Positions 15,527 through 24,182 of a stretch of DNA of 64,000 nt are shown here, one piece after another. Each line of letters starts with the position of its first letter. Position 1 is the first letter of the stretch. The position numbers were made by a program, and so were the translations under genes. Origin of the DNA: Rhodococcus sp. G-MC3 (GTDB taxonomy: Bacteria; Actinomycetota; Actinomycetes; Mycobacteriales; Mycobacteriaceae); contig NZ_JASISW010000003.1 in the NCBI RefSeq assembly GCF_030063335.1, positions 1-64,000 on the forward strand, in the 5' to 3' direction. The notes beneath the pieces are model-generated. The model did not search any database, was not told the origin of the DNA, and worked only from the letters and a program-made list of their open reading frames with translations.

Positions 15527-16275
15527 ACGACACTTCGGTCCACAACAGCTCGGATCGGCATGGCCTGCGTGCTCAAAAACGTCGCACCGCACTGGTTGTC
15601 GTGGTGGCCGCGGCGGCGGTGGTGGCCGCTATCGTGGCTTTGACTCGCGGCGACATCGATCCTTCGCCCGACAGTCGGACCGATGTCGCTTCCGGTGTGA
15701 ATGCCGCGACCACCACCGAGCAAGCATCCGGACCTACTCACACTTCGGCATGGTCCGCTGAAGCGGGATCCGCTTACGGGCGTGAGTTCGCCGCGTTCCG
15801 TTCGCCCGCCGCCGGCCTCATGTTCGATTCCGGTGCCTACGGCGTCGTCGACGGAGGGGACGTTCTTGTCTCCGCGGTGGGACTGCCGAACCCCAGGACG
15901 TATTCACTCGACGACGTCCAGCTGGTGGGCATCGGAGTCAGCGACGGCGAGGTGCAGTGGTCGGCGTCTCCGGGAGGATTGGACAGCTGCGCGAGTCGAC
16001 CTGCGCGGGGCGAACTGTTGTGCCTGGATTCGTACTCGGACGTCCCGGCCGCTGTTGCTGTTGGTGTTGACAACGGAGCGACCCGCCGAAGTCCACTGCC
16101 CGACCGATGGTTTCCCTTCGCGATCGAGTCCGACGGTGATTCTGTGTACATCTTGGAGGGTAACCCCGAGGACAGTGAATCCGTGCTGCACGGGGGCAGT
16201 GTCGACGCGCTCACCGATGCGTGGTCGCTCCCTATAGCGGCGTTCGCCCCGTGGGAAGGTGTCGGGGAACGCTGA
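15523..16275 (+). CDS. Membrane-anchored beta-propeller-like protein, C-terminus frameshifted
   Basis: From ATG 15523 there is a short cytoplasmic segment, one hydrophobic anchor (TALVVVVAAAAVVAAIVAL, about residues 25-45), then an extracytoplasmic region with repeated WD/PQQ-like strands (VLVSAVGLPN, LVGIGVSDGEVQW, VAVGVDNGATR). The frame stops at 16275, but another frame continues in the same style (LIRVAGDRGVVTLGGDAEFF) up to TGA 16380-16382. A one-base frameshift near 16262 has therefore probably cut the protein short. Function unknown. Beyond 16382 up to 16865 nothing recognisable was found. Confidence 0.5.
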   Translation: MNDTSVHNSSDRHGLRAQKRRTALVVVVAAAAVVAAIVALTRGDIDPSPDSRTDVASGVNAATTTEQASGPTHTSAWSAEAGSAYGREFAAFRSPAAGLMFDSGAYGVVDGGDVLVSAVGLPNPRTYSLDDVQLVGIGVSDGEVQWSASPGGLDSCASRPARGELLCLDSYSDVPAAVAVGVDNGATRRSPLPDRWFPFAIESDGDSVYILEGNPEDSESVLHGGSVDALTDAWSLPIAAFAPWEGVGER

Positions 16276-16865
16276 TACGCGTCGCTGGCGATCGAGGTGT
16301 TGTCACTCTCGGCGGCGACGCCGAATTCTTCGACACGGGAACGGGTTCCGTCGTCGACGATCTCGAGCCGAGCGGTGAATGAATGAGGCGGCGTGGACGT
16401 TCGCGGTCAACCGTGACTGGTGGATGCGCAATATTCGAAACGTGCAATATTCGTCCGGACTTGCCGAGTTGTCGACCGGACGTTTGCGGTACCGGAGAGG
16501 TCGCCGGACGCCGTCGCGATTGTTCGTAGCTGGCAGATGTCGTGCCAGATGAACTGCCTTGGATCCTTCCGAGCTGGAAAAACGTCGTAACACCTACTAC
16601 CGGCCACGAACGGTCTGCGGGGCACCTCCGTCCTTTGGTCTTGCGGACCACCGCCGGTTGCGATCGGTGCGGGGTCAACAGATGGCGTCGTACGTAGCGT
16701 TGGTGCTATCGGAGGCGCTGTTCAAGGCCGGTGTTTTGCGGGATTCAAAGGAACCTCGAGCGCAGAGAAATCTACACTGGAGCCGTGGTCAATTAGTGGA
16801 TTGAGGGCGAAGATTTCTGCGGGTCAGGTGTGCACCGAGTAGCTGCGCGTCCGGGTGGATTCACT

Positions 16866-17067
16866 AGAGTCCACACGGCCTTTCGGTGCGAACCTCGGTG
16901 CCACGAGCATGTCACAAGTCGGTACCTACGAGGGTGGATTCGGGTAGTACCGTCTGAACGATTGATACAAATCAGAGGCTGTGTGGTGGATCCAACCGGA
17001 CGTATCGGGTTGTCTCCCAAGATACTTGTAAGCGAGCGGTCAGCGGTTCAATCCCGTTAGGAGGCTC
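16866..17067 (+). repeat. tRNA-like intergenic repeat, copy 2
   Basis: Homologous to 1782-1974 over its whole length, including CGGACGTATC, ATACTTGTAAGCGAGCGGTCA and CGGTTCAATCCCGTTAGGAGGCTC. The T-arm is kept (AGCGG/CCGTT with one G-T pair), but there is no CCA directly after it and the 5' acceptor strand does not pair. GTATC and GATAC pair perfectly around GGGTTGTCTCCC. It is in the same orientation as copy 1, and the two copies bracket a 15-kb block that includes the catabolic cluster. Confidence 0.5.
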
Positions 17068-17109
17068 TCCCAAAAACTGCAGCTGAGTCTCATCACCCAT
17101 GGAAAACTC

Positions 17110-18156
17110 TCACAGGTCGTACGCCACGGCTTCGCCGAGGACGCGGATGGTGACCCTGTCGCCGGGCGTCAAAGCGGTGGAACCGAAGCGACGCACAGTA
17201 ACCCGCTCGGACACGACGGTGTCCACGGTGTCGAGGCGGACCCCGAGCAGCATCTCCGACCCGAAATATTCCACATCGGCGACTGCCCCCGATACTCCTG
17301 CGCCGTCGGTGGCTACCTCGATCTGTTCCGGCCGCAACATGATTCGGGCAGCACCTGCGATGGCGTTCGAGGACGGGGCGACGTCGACCTCGCCGAGGGC
17401 GCAGCGGGCCCGACCGTTCTCGATGTGGGCCGTCAGGACGACGGCGTCGCCGATGAATTCAGCGGTAGCGACGTCGACAGGGCGGGAATAGATCTCGCGA
17501 GGTGTACCGATCTGTGCGAGACTGCCCGAGTTCATCACCGCAACCTGGTCGGCGAACGACAAGGCCTCGGGTTGGTCGTGGGTGACGAGAATGGTGGTGA
17601 TCGCCGCCTTGGCGAGGACGTCGGCGACGATCCGTCGGGTGTGCGCCCGCAAGCCGGCGTCGAGTGCGGAGAACGGTTCGTCGAGCAGCATCAGCTCAGG
17701 TTCCCGCGCCAGCGCCCGCGCGAGTGCCACGCGCTGCTGCTGACCGCCGGAAAGCTGATCGGGTCGACGGGACGCGTAGGACGAGTCCAGCGATACCATC
17801 TCGAGCAGTTCGGTGATCTTCGAGACGGTGCGGGCACGGCGGGGCAGGCCGAACCCGATGTTCGCGCCGACTGTGGCGTGTGGAAACAGGGCCCCGTCCT
17901 GGGCGACATACCCGACCGACCTTCGGTGCGCAGGCGTCCAGTCTGCTCCCGCGACGATCTTGCCGGTCAATGCGATGGTGCCTGCGTCGGGTTTGTCGAA
18001 GCCCGCGATGAGTCGGAGCAGCGTCGTTTTGCCGCACCCGGACGGCCCGACGATTGCTGTGGTGGATCCAGCCTCGATCGCGAACGCAACGCTGCGTAGC
18101 ACCGCTACGTGACCGAACGATTTGTCGAGCTCGTCCACCTTCAATGCGTATGTCAC
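17110..18156 (-). CDS. fbpC: Iron(III) ABC transporter ATP-binding protein
   Basis: A 348-residue ABC ATPase starting at GTG 18156, which overlaps the permease stop (GTGA). Walker A is GPSGCGKTT near residue 40, the signature is LSGGQQQRVALARAL near 135, Walker B is LMLLDEPFSALD and the switch His is in LVTHDQ. A C-terminal TOBE-like regulatory part (ARIMLRPEQIEVA) follows. It resembles FbpC/CysA-type importers. Next to FbpA- and FbpB-like genes it should energise ferric-iron uptake at the cytoplasmic membrane. Confidence 0.9.
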   Translation of the reverse strand: MTYALKVDELDKSFGHVAVLRSVAFAIEAGSTTAIVGPSGCGKTTLLRLIAGFDKPDAGTIALTGKIVAGADWTPAHRRSVGYVAQDGALFPHATVGANIGFGLPRRARTVSKITELLEMVSLDSSYASRRPDQLSGGQQQRVALARALAREPELMLLDEPFSALDAGLRAHTRRIVADVLAKAAITTILVTHDQPEALSFADQVAVMNSGSLAQIGTPREIYSRPVDVATAEFIGDAVVLTAHIENGRARCALGEVDVAPSSNAIAGAARIMLRPEQIEVATDGAGVSGAVADVEYFGSEMLLGVRLDTVDTVVSERVTVRRFGSTALTPGDRVTIRVLGEAVAYDL

Positions 18157-19667
18157 AGGCCCGCTATCTTTTTCGACTGGGAGAAGAGAATGTAGGTCAT
18201 GGGCAGGGACAGCACGATCATGATCAGCGCGTAGGGAGCCGCCCCTGAGTAGTCGATCTCACTGCTCAGCGACCAGAACTGCATCGACAGTGTGCGGGTT
18301 CCGGTCGGTGCCAGCAGCAGTGTGGCGGTCAACTCGTTCACGATCCCTAAGAACACCAATGCACCACCAGCCGCGGTGGCCGGTGCCGTCAGTCTGAGAG
18401 TCACCCGAAAGAAGCTCGATAGCGGTGACAGACCTAGCGACCGCGCCGCCTCGTCCAACCCGACGGGCGCCTGCGCGAGCCCGGCGCGCAGGTTGACCAG
18501 CGCACGTGGCAGGAAGAGCAGCGCGTAAGCCGCAATCACCACGACCACCGTCTGATACAGCGGGCTCGCGTAACGGATGGCGACGGTGACGAACGCCAAC
18601 GCAACCACTATGCCGGGCAACGAACTCGAGATGTAGGTGCCACCCTCGAGGAAACGGCTGAACCGTCCGCGGTGGCGAATCGAGATCCACGCGACCGGGA
18701 ATGCAAGTGCGCACGTCAGGACCGCACCGGCAATTCCGAACCCGAGCGTCTGGAGTAGCGCGGAGGAGACATCGTCCCACTCCCACACCTCGCTGCCGCC
18801 GATGACGAGCCACCGCACAACACTGCCGATCGGGACTCCGAGAGACGCTGCGATCAACACGCCCAGGAACGCGAGGGCTATCGGCGAATACCGCCAGCCG
18901 AGTTCTGCGGGCACAGCAGGGCGGGCTGCACCCGAACCTATGCGGGCATATCGGGCACCGCCACGCACAACCGCTTCGATCACCAACAGTGTGAGGCACA
19001 GCAGCACCAGAACACCGGCGAGCATGGTCGCCGCAGCTCCGTTGAACGTTGATTGATACTGCTCGAAAATCGCTGTCGTGAAGGTGTCGAACCGGATGAA
19101 GACGAAGGCGCCGTATTCGGCGAGTAGGTGCAGCGCGACCAGAAGCGCGCCGCCGGAGATTGCCAGCCGCAACTGCGGCACCACGACGCGAAAGAACACC
19201 GCCCACGGTCCGATACCGAGTCCTCGCGCCGACTCCTCGACCGCGGGGTCGAGCCTGCGCAGCGTCGCGGCTACCGGAATGTAGACGAGCGGAAAGTACG
19301 AGAGCGTCGCGATCAAAACGCCGCCGCGCAGCCCGCCGAGGGAAGGACTTGCCGTCACCCACGAGTAGCTGTTCACGAACGCCGGAACAGCCAGCGGCGC
19401 AGCGAGCAGTACCGCCCACACCTTCGCCCCGAACACCCGTGTGCGCTCGACCAACCAGGCGGCCGCAACGCCGATTGCCACACAGATCGGCACCGTCACC
19501 ATCACCAACATCACGGTGTTGACCAACAATTCGCGGACCCGCGACCGGAACAGCAGCGCCGACGCGGTAGCCCAGCCAGTGTCGACACTCGCAGCGATCA
19601 CATACCCGAGCGGGATAAGCGACATCACCACCACGATCACCGCGGTGATGGCCAATGGCAGTGGCAT
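18153..19667 (-). CDS. fbpB: Iron(III) ABC transporter permease (fused two-domain)
   Basis: The 504-residue, about 12-segment membrane protein contains two binding-protein-dependent transport permease domains. The EAA-like loops are around VEESARGLGIGPWAVFFRV in the first half and LDEAARSLGLSPLSSFFRV in the second. This fused architecture is normal for FbpB. It overlaps the ATPase gene by four bases and lies 71 bases after the binding-protein gene. Confidence 0.9.
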   Translation of the reverse strand: MPLPLAITAVIVVVMSLIPLGYVIAASVDTGWATASALLFRSRVRELLVNTVMLVMVTVPICVAIGVAAAWLVERTRVFGAKVWAVLLAAPLAVPAFVNSYSWVTASPSLGGLRGGVLIATLSYFPLVYIPVAATLRRLDPAVEESARGLGIGPWAVFFRVVVPQLRLAISGGALLVALHLLAEYGAFVFIRFDTFTTAIFEQYQSTFNGAAATMLAGVLVLLCLTLLVIEAVVRGGARYARIGSGAARPAVPAELGWRYSPIALAFLGVLIAASLGVPIGSVVRWLVIGGSEVWEWDDVSSALLQTLGFGIAGAVLTCALAFPVAWISIRHRGRFSRFLEGGTYISSSLPGIVVALAFVTVAIRYASPLYQTVVVVIAAYALLFLPRALVNLRAGLAQAPVGLDEAARSLGLSPLSSFFRVTLRLTAPATAAGGALVFLGIVNELTATLLLAPTGTRTLSMQFWSLSSEIDYSGAAPYALIMIVLSLPMTYILFSQSKKIAGL

Positions 19668-19738
19668 ACGCGACCGGGCAGCTGGGCGGCGCAGCCTGCC
19701 TGCGTCGCCCAGTCGCTGTCGACGATTCGCCGTCGAAA

Positions 19739-20767
19739 TCAGAGCAAACCGGCTTCGGTCATGAGCTCGGTGACCTGCGGGCTGTTGAGCTTCGCCGGGT
19801 CGACCGGTGGGGCCTGCAATTCAGCGAGGGGAACCAGATCCGCGTTGGCCGGCACTCCACTACCCACCGAGTACTCGAACGAGGTTCCGTCCCGCAGGAC
19901 TTCCTGACCCTTCTGCCCGGTGACGAACGCCAGGAACTGCTGCGCTGCATCTTTTTTGGCGCTGGATTGCAGCACGCCACCACCGGAAATGCTTACGAAA
20001 GCGCCGGGGTCTTCGTTCTTGAAGTAGTGCAGGGCGACGTTGCTGCTGTTTTCGCCGGTCTTGGACTGATCGCCGAACCAGTAGTAGTGGTAGATCACGC
20101 CGCCCGGGATCTCGCCGGCGTTGACGGCCTTCATCACCGTGCCGTTGCCCTTGTAGGTACGGACGTTGTTCTTCATCCCCTCCAGCCAGGTGCGAGTAGC
20201 GTCCTCGCCCCTCAACTCGAGCAGCGCGCTGACGATGGCTTGGAAATCGGCTCCCGACGGCGATGCCGCCCAGCGGTCCTTCCACGCGGGGTCCTGCAGA
20301 TCGAGCAGCGAGGCCGGGAGCTGCTCGGGGGTCAGCATGTCTGTGTTGTAGGCGAACACGGTAGTGCGGGCTGCGATGCCCGTCCACTTACCGCTCGACG
20401 GCCGGTACTGGCTCGGAACCTGGTCCAGCACTGCCTGATCGACGTCGGTGAACAGGTCTGCGTTCTCGACGAGCGTCATCGCCGGGGAGTTCTCGGTGAG
20501 GAATACATCTGCAGGCGATCGGTCACCCTCTGCGACGAGTTGGTTACCGAGTTCGGTGTCGCTGCCTTGGCGCAGTTCGACCTCGATGCCGGTCTCTGCG
20601 GTGAACGCATCAGCCCATTCTTTGGTGAGCGACTCGTGCTGGGCGTTGTAGACGGTGATTCGGTTGTCGTCGCCCGAGTCGGACTCAGCGCTCGAACACC
20701 CCGACACCGTCAACATTGCCGCGGTGGCCAGAGCGAGCCCCGCCATCAGTTCGATCCGCTTGCTCAT
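19739..20767 (-). CDS. fbpA: Iron(III)-binding lipoprotein of ABC transporter
   Basis: A 342-residue extracytoplasmic solute-binding protein with a lipoprotein signal (LALATAAMLTVSGC, Cys about 24). It begins the binding fold with ITVYNAQHESLTKEWADAF, as FbpA-type proteins do. The Tyr pair in YHYYWFGD near residue 235 corresponds to the two ferric-iron tyrosines of this family. Its start ATG overlaps the stop of the upstream 871-residue gene (ATGA). A DtxR/IdeR-like box lies about 60 bp upstream, inside that gene. Confidence 0.9.
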   Translation of the reverse strand: MSKRIELMAGLALATAAMLTVSGCSSAESDSGDDNRITVYNAQHESLTKEWADAFTAETGIEVELRQGSDTELGNQLVAEGDRSPADVFLTENSPAMTLVENADLFTDVDQAVLDQVPSQYRPSSGKWTGIAARTTVFAYNTDMLTPEQLPASLLDLQDPAWKDRWAASPSGADFQAIVSALLELRGEDATRTWLEGMKNNVRTYKGNGTVMKAVNAGEIPGGVIYHYYWFGDQSKTGENSSNVALHYFKNEDPGAFVSISGGGVLQSSAKKDAAQQFLAFVTGQKGQEVLRDGTSFEYSVGSGVPANADLVPLAELQAPPVDPAKLNSPQVTELMTEAGLL

Positions 20768-23379
20768 CGTCCATCCTCTGCTTTTGCGGGACTACGCCCA
20801 GCCGTCTCCGACGCAACTATGATACTTAAAGGATTGGCAAACCTAATCCCCGGCCTTGCCCTATTCCACCGTAGACCGGAGATCACGAACGTCGCCGCCT
20901 GCCAGTAGAGAATCCCGACGACGATCGACAGGGCGAACGCCGGCCAGGGATAGTCGTCGCGCAACGGTAGATAGACCTGGAAATGGGTCAGGTAGATGTA
21001 GAGAGAAGCGCTCGCCAGAACCCCCGCAACTCGGCTCAGAATCGTCGGGCACGGGATCGACGTGAGCCACACCAGCAGGCAAAGTCCGGCGACCACGATG
21101 ACTTCTCGTTGGGTGTCGCCGAAGAAGAATCCTGGAATCGAGAGCACGATCGCCGCGGTGACCCATACTCGGTGCCATACGGTCTTCGCCTGGGCGGCGG
21201 CCCAGCCGAGGGCGAACAACCAGAAGACCACCGACGCGGTCAGAATGCGGTTGCGGCTGTCGTCGATCTCGATCAGCCCGTAGCGGGTGACGAGGCCCAA
21301 TGCCACCATCCCCATCGCGAACCAGAACGGGTGACCGCGTTCGACGCGGTCGATCACAGGAACATAGAGCACGGCGGCGGCGACGAGGACGATATACACA
21401 ATCGCCTCGACGAACCAGTATCGCCACTCGACGGACCAACCATCCGGGCCGAAGATCCCGTTGAGCAGGAATGCACTGGTGATGCGGTAGTCCCCAGTGA
21501 GGGCGATGACGGCCCCGATCCACACCATGCTGGGGACGGCGATCCGGGCGACACTCCGCAGCGCGCGACGTGCGCGTGCGGTGCGATCGGCCGCGCCGAG
21601 GTGGAAGCGCGCGAAGTTGTAGCCGGCGATTCCGAGAAGTACGTGCGCCCCGCCGAGCAACGAGAACAGGTGGATGTGCGAGCCGGCAATCAGAACGATC
21701 GCAAGGCCGCGCAGCAGAACATTCGTCTCCACCCGGCGCCAGCCACGGCGCGGGCGCCGTGCCTGAACGAAGTCCACGACTCGGGTGTTGTGCCAGTCCG
21801 CCGGGAGGTGACCGAGCATCTCCTCTAGCCGCATGGACATTCGTACGTACGACAGAGAGTCGCCGCCCGAACTCACGAACGTGCTGTCGTCGTCGACGTG
21901 TCCGCAATTCAAGATGTCGGCGTACAACGCCTTCACATCGGCGATATCGGGGTCGGTCTTCGTCGTCGAGGCGGCCTGACCGGGGTCGGGCCTGCCCGCA
22001 ATCTCCGCGACTGCTCGCGCGTCGGGTTTACCGGTAGAGGTTCGCGGTATCTGGTCGACGAGACACACCCGAACCGCTGCTGTGGGAAGGCCACTGAACT
22101 GTGCCGTCGAGCGTCGGACGCCGTCCACGTCAACGTCCTCCGCGACGACGACGAGTTCATCCGCGCCGCCGGTGCAGCACACGGTCAGCCCTCGCTGCGC
22201 GAGCGCGGACTCGACGCGTTGCAGATCGATACGCAGACCGAACACCTTCGCGAACCGGCTGCGTCGGCCGACAACCTCGTACAGTCCATCGTCCGCGCGC
22301 CGGGCGAGGTCACCTGTTCGCAGCTCGCCGGCGAGGGTGTCGCCCAGGCGCAAGTCGTCGGGGTCCTCGGCGTAGCCGAGCATGACGTTCGGCCCCGAGT
22401 AGACGAGCTCACCCGTACCGCGGGGAGCGTCTGCGACCGGCTCGAGGCGGAAGGATCCGCCGGGAATCGGACGCCCGATGGCATGCGGATGGGTGTTCGC
22501 AAGATCCGGTGGCAGATAGGCCATCCGGGCGGTCGCCTCAGTTTGCCCGTACATGACGAACAAGTCCCATCCTTGGCGTCGACCCAGCGCGGCGTATCTC
22601 CGGACACGGTCCGGCGACAGCCTTCCGCCTGCCTGCGTTATGTAGCGCAGGTCCGGCAGATTCATTTGTTCGAACCCGATACGGTCGAGCAGATCGAAGG
22701 TGTATGGCACGCCCGCGAACGTAGTGCCGCGATGGGTCCGCACGAGGTCCCACAAGCCGGGATCGGTGACTGAGGAATCGGTCAGAATGAGTGCTGCGCC
22801 CCGTAGCAGGTGGCTGTGCACGACCGACAGCCCGTAGCAGTAGTGCAGGGGCAGCGTAGTCACGGCCCGGTCGGCGGCGCTGATGGAGAGGTACTCTGCG
22901 ATCGACTCGGCATTGGCCTGCACGTTGCGGTGCGAGAGGCGGACGAGTTTGGGCGAACCGGTCGAACCGGAAGTGCTGAGCAGCAACGCGAGGTCAAGGT
23001 GCAGCTGATGACTGGGTCGCTGACCGAGTTCCTCGACGACCGTGCGGCCGTCGATGTTGCGCACGACCGTGTCGGGCCGGTACGTGTCGATCAGACCGTC
23101 GAAATGGTCCGCATTGTCGCCCGAGGCCAGCAGCACCGGATGTCCTGCGCGCAGTGCCGCAAGGTAGGTAACGATGACGTCGACGTCGTTGGCACCGGCT
23201 ATCAGCACCAGACGACGGTCCTGGCCGAGGTTCGATGCCTGCTGATCGATGCGCTCGTCCAGGTCGCTGTAGGTGACCGTCCCATGCGTCGTGATCAAAG
23301 CCGGTGCATCACCGAACCGGCCCAGGTCGCACGCGAAGTGCACACCGGGGCGTTCGACGCGGTTGAACTCGCTGGGCAT
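20764..23379 (-). CDS. AMP-dependent ligase–carrier–membrane acyltransferase fusion
   Basis: The 871-residue protein has three parts. Residues 1-450 are an adenylation enzyme (LSTSGSTGSPKLVRLS phosphate loop, YGQTEATARM, ELRTGDLARR and the hinge region). Residues about 485-550 are an acyl/peptidyl carrier with the 4'-phosphopantetheine Ser in SSGGDSLSYV. Residues about 555-835 are a multi-pass acyltransferase-3-like membrane domain. It could activate an acyl or amino acid, hold it as a thioester, and transfer it to an acceptor at the membrane. Translational coupling to fbpA and an iron box at its promoter point to siderophore modification or another iron-starvation lipid or metabolite. The product is unknown. 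Confidence 0.85.
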   Translation of the reverse strand: MPSEFNRVERPGVHFACDLGRFGDAPALITTHGTVTYSDLDERIDQQASNLGQDRRLVLIAGANDVDVIVTYLAALRAGHPVLLASGDNADHFDGLIDTYRPDTVVRNIDGRTVVEELGQRPSHQLHLDLALLLSTSGSTGSPKLVRLSHRNVQANAESIAEYLSISAADRAVTTLPLHYCYGLSVVHSHLLRGAALILTDSSVTDPGLWDLVRTHRGTTFAGVPYTFDLLDRIGFEQMNLPDLRYITQAGGRLSPDRVRRYAALGRRQGWDLFVMYGQTEATARMAYLPPDLANTHPHAIGRPIPGGSFRLEPVADAPRGTGELVYSGPNVMLGYAEDPDDLRLGDTLAGELRTGDLARRADDGLYEVVGRRSRFAKVFGLRIDLQRVESALAQRGLTVCCTGGADELVVVAEDVDVDGVRRSTAQFSGLPTAAVRVCLVDQIPRTSTGKPDARAVAEIAGRPDPGQAASTTKTDPDIADVKALYADILNCGHVDDDSTFVSSGGDSLSYVRMSMRLEEMLGHLPADWHNTRVVDFVQARRPRRGWRRVETNVLLRGLAIVLIAGSHIHLFSLLGGAHVLLGIAGYNFARFHLGAADRTARARRALRSVARIAVPSMVWIGAVIALTGDYRITSAFLLNGIFGPDGWSVEWRYWFVEAIVYIVLVAAAVLYVPVIDRVERGHPFWFAMGMVALGLVTRYGLIEIDDSRNRILTASVVFWLFALGWAAAQAKTVWHRVWVTAAIVLSIPGFFFGDTQREVIVVAGLCLLVWLTSIPCPTILSRVAGVLASASLYIYLTHFQVYLPLRDDYPWPAFALSIVVGILYWQAATFVISGLRWNRARPGIRFANPLSIIVASETAGRSPAKAEDGR
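20828..20846 (-). promoter_or_regulatory. DtxR/IdeR-like iron box upstream of fbpA
   Basis: On the minus strand the 19-mer reads TTAGGTTTGCCAATCCTTT. By eye it matches 13 of 19 positions of the actinobacterial consensus TTAGGTTAGGCTAACCTAA. It lies within the 3' end of the fusion gene and 61 bp upstream of the fbpA start, so it could control an internal promoter for the transporter. Confidence 0.5.
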
Positions 23380-23391
23380 CGACGGAGTCTA

Positions 23392-23410
23392 TAAGGACTG
23401 CCGAACCTAA
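23392..23410 (-). promoter_or_regulatory. DtxR/IdeR-like iron box at operon promoter
   Basis: On the minus strand the 19-mer reads TTAGGTTCGGCAGTCCTTA, matching 14 of 19 positions of TTAGGTTAGGCTAACCTAA. It ends 12 bases before the ATG of the 871-residue gene, a position where a bound repressor would block transcription or the start region. This supports iron-dependent control of the whole operon. Confidence 0.62.
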
Positions 23411-23512
23411 CTCGCCCGACCAAGACAAAGATGAACATCTGGCACTGGCGCCGTCGCATGCATTCTGATGAGCACTCGCAGTCGCAGGATGCATGCACTT
23501 GCAGGGCTTGTG

Positions 23513-23755
23513 TGGACAGATGTCCGCCGCACGGCTCTCGTCACCGGTGCGTCGGCTGGTATCGGTGCTGCCTTCGCTGAACACCTGGCCGCCCGTGGCC
23601 GTGCTCGTTGCCCGCCGGGCCGAGCGGCTCGAACACCTGGCAGCGTCGCTGCGTCGTCGACACGGTGGCCGCGCCGAAATCATCGCGTCGGACCTCAGCG
23701 AGCCTGGTGCGCCTGCCGACATCGTGGATCGGGCAATTGCGCTTGCCGTCGGCCC
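23513..23755 (+). pseudogene. Short-chain dehydrogenase N-terminal remnant, frameshifted
   Basis: Frame 1 shows RTALVTGASAGIGAAFAEHL, the TGxxxGIG cofactor motif of an SDR. The following family sequence is in the next frame: AVLVARRAERLEHLAASLRR and AEIIASDLSEPGAPADIVDR. A frameshift lies near 23600. The active-site Tyr-Lys half is absent. It is fused without a gap to a hydrolase remnant. Confidence 0.6.
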
Positions 23756-24095
23756 TGCTCGATCAGGCGCGCGCAGTGCTCGGGCGGTCCCCGCGCTACA
23801 TCGACTCTGTTGGCCGGCCAGGGGGCCTGGCAGTCATGACCTCCCCGGATGCATTGGACGGCGAATACCCTGGGACCGTCGCTGCGCGGATTCTGCTTCG
23901 CATCGGTCTGTACTCCAATGGCCGTACCGCTGGCTCGATTTCATGCCCCACCTTGGTGCAGATAATGGCCGACAACGCTGTCACTCCAGCGTCGGTGGCC
24001 ATCAAGGCAGCACTGCAGATCAAGGAATCCAGCGTGCATATTCATAAGGGTGGCCATTTCGACCCGTACGTCGAGCCATGTTTCCGATCGTCGTC
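23745..24095 (+). pseudogene. Alpha/beta-hydrolase C-terminal remnant
   Basis: In the frame covering 23745-24095 the sequence includes VLGRSPRYIDSVGRPGGLAV, then SCPTLVQIMADNAVTP and SVHIHKGGHFDPYVEP. This is the last third of an alpha/beta hydrolase, with the catalytic-Asp region and the GGHFDPY His. The nucleophile half is missing and no stop follows in a sensible place. Together with the SDR piece it marks a deletion junction. Confidence 0.55.
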
Positions 24096-24182
24096 GACGA
24101 ACAGTTGTCTTTCCTACGCAGGGTGGTACCTGTCTCGGTTCGCAAGGATGACTCGTAGGCGTCCCGGTCCTGTGCACCGGCC

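Noticed and set aside
1975-16866. A typical integrative element between the two tRNA-like repeats.
   Set aside because: No integrase, excisionase, relaxase or replication gene is seen in this interval, and the repeats are only partly identical. Kept as a question, not a feature.
20983-21828. Long plus-strand frames opposite the 871-residue fusion and opposite the iron genes.
   Set aside because: Such antisense frames are expected in high-GC DNA and show biased Asp/His/Arg/Gly composition without motifs.
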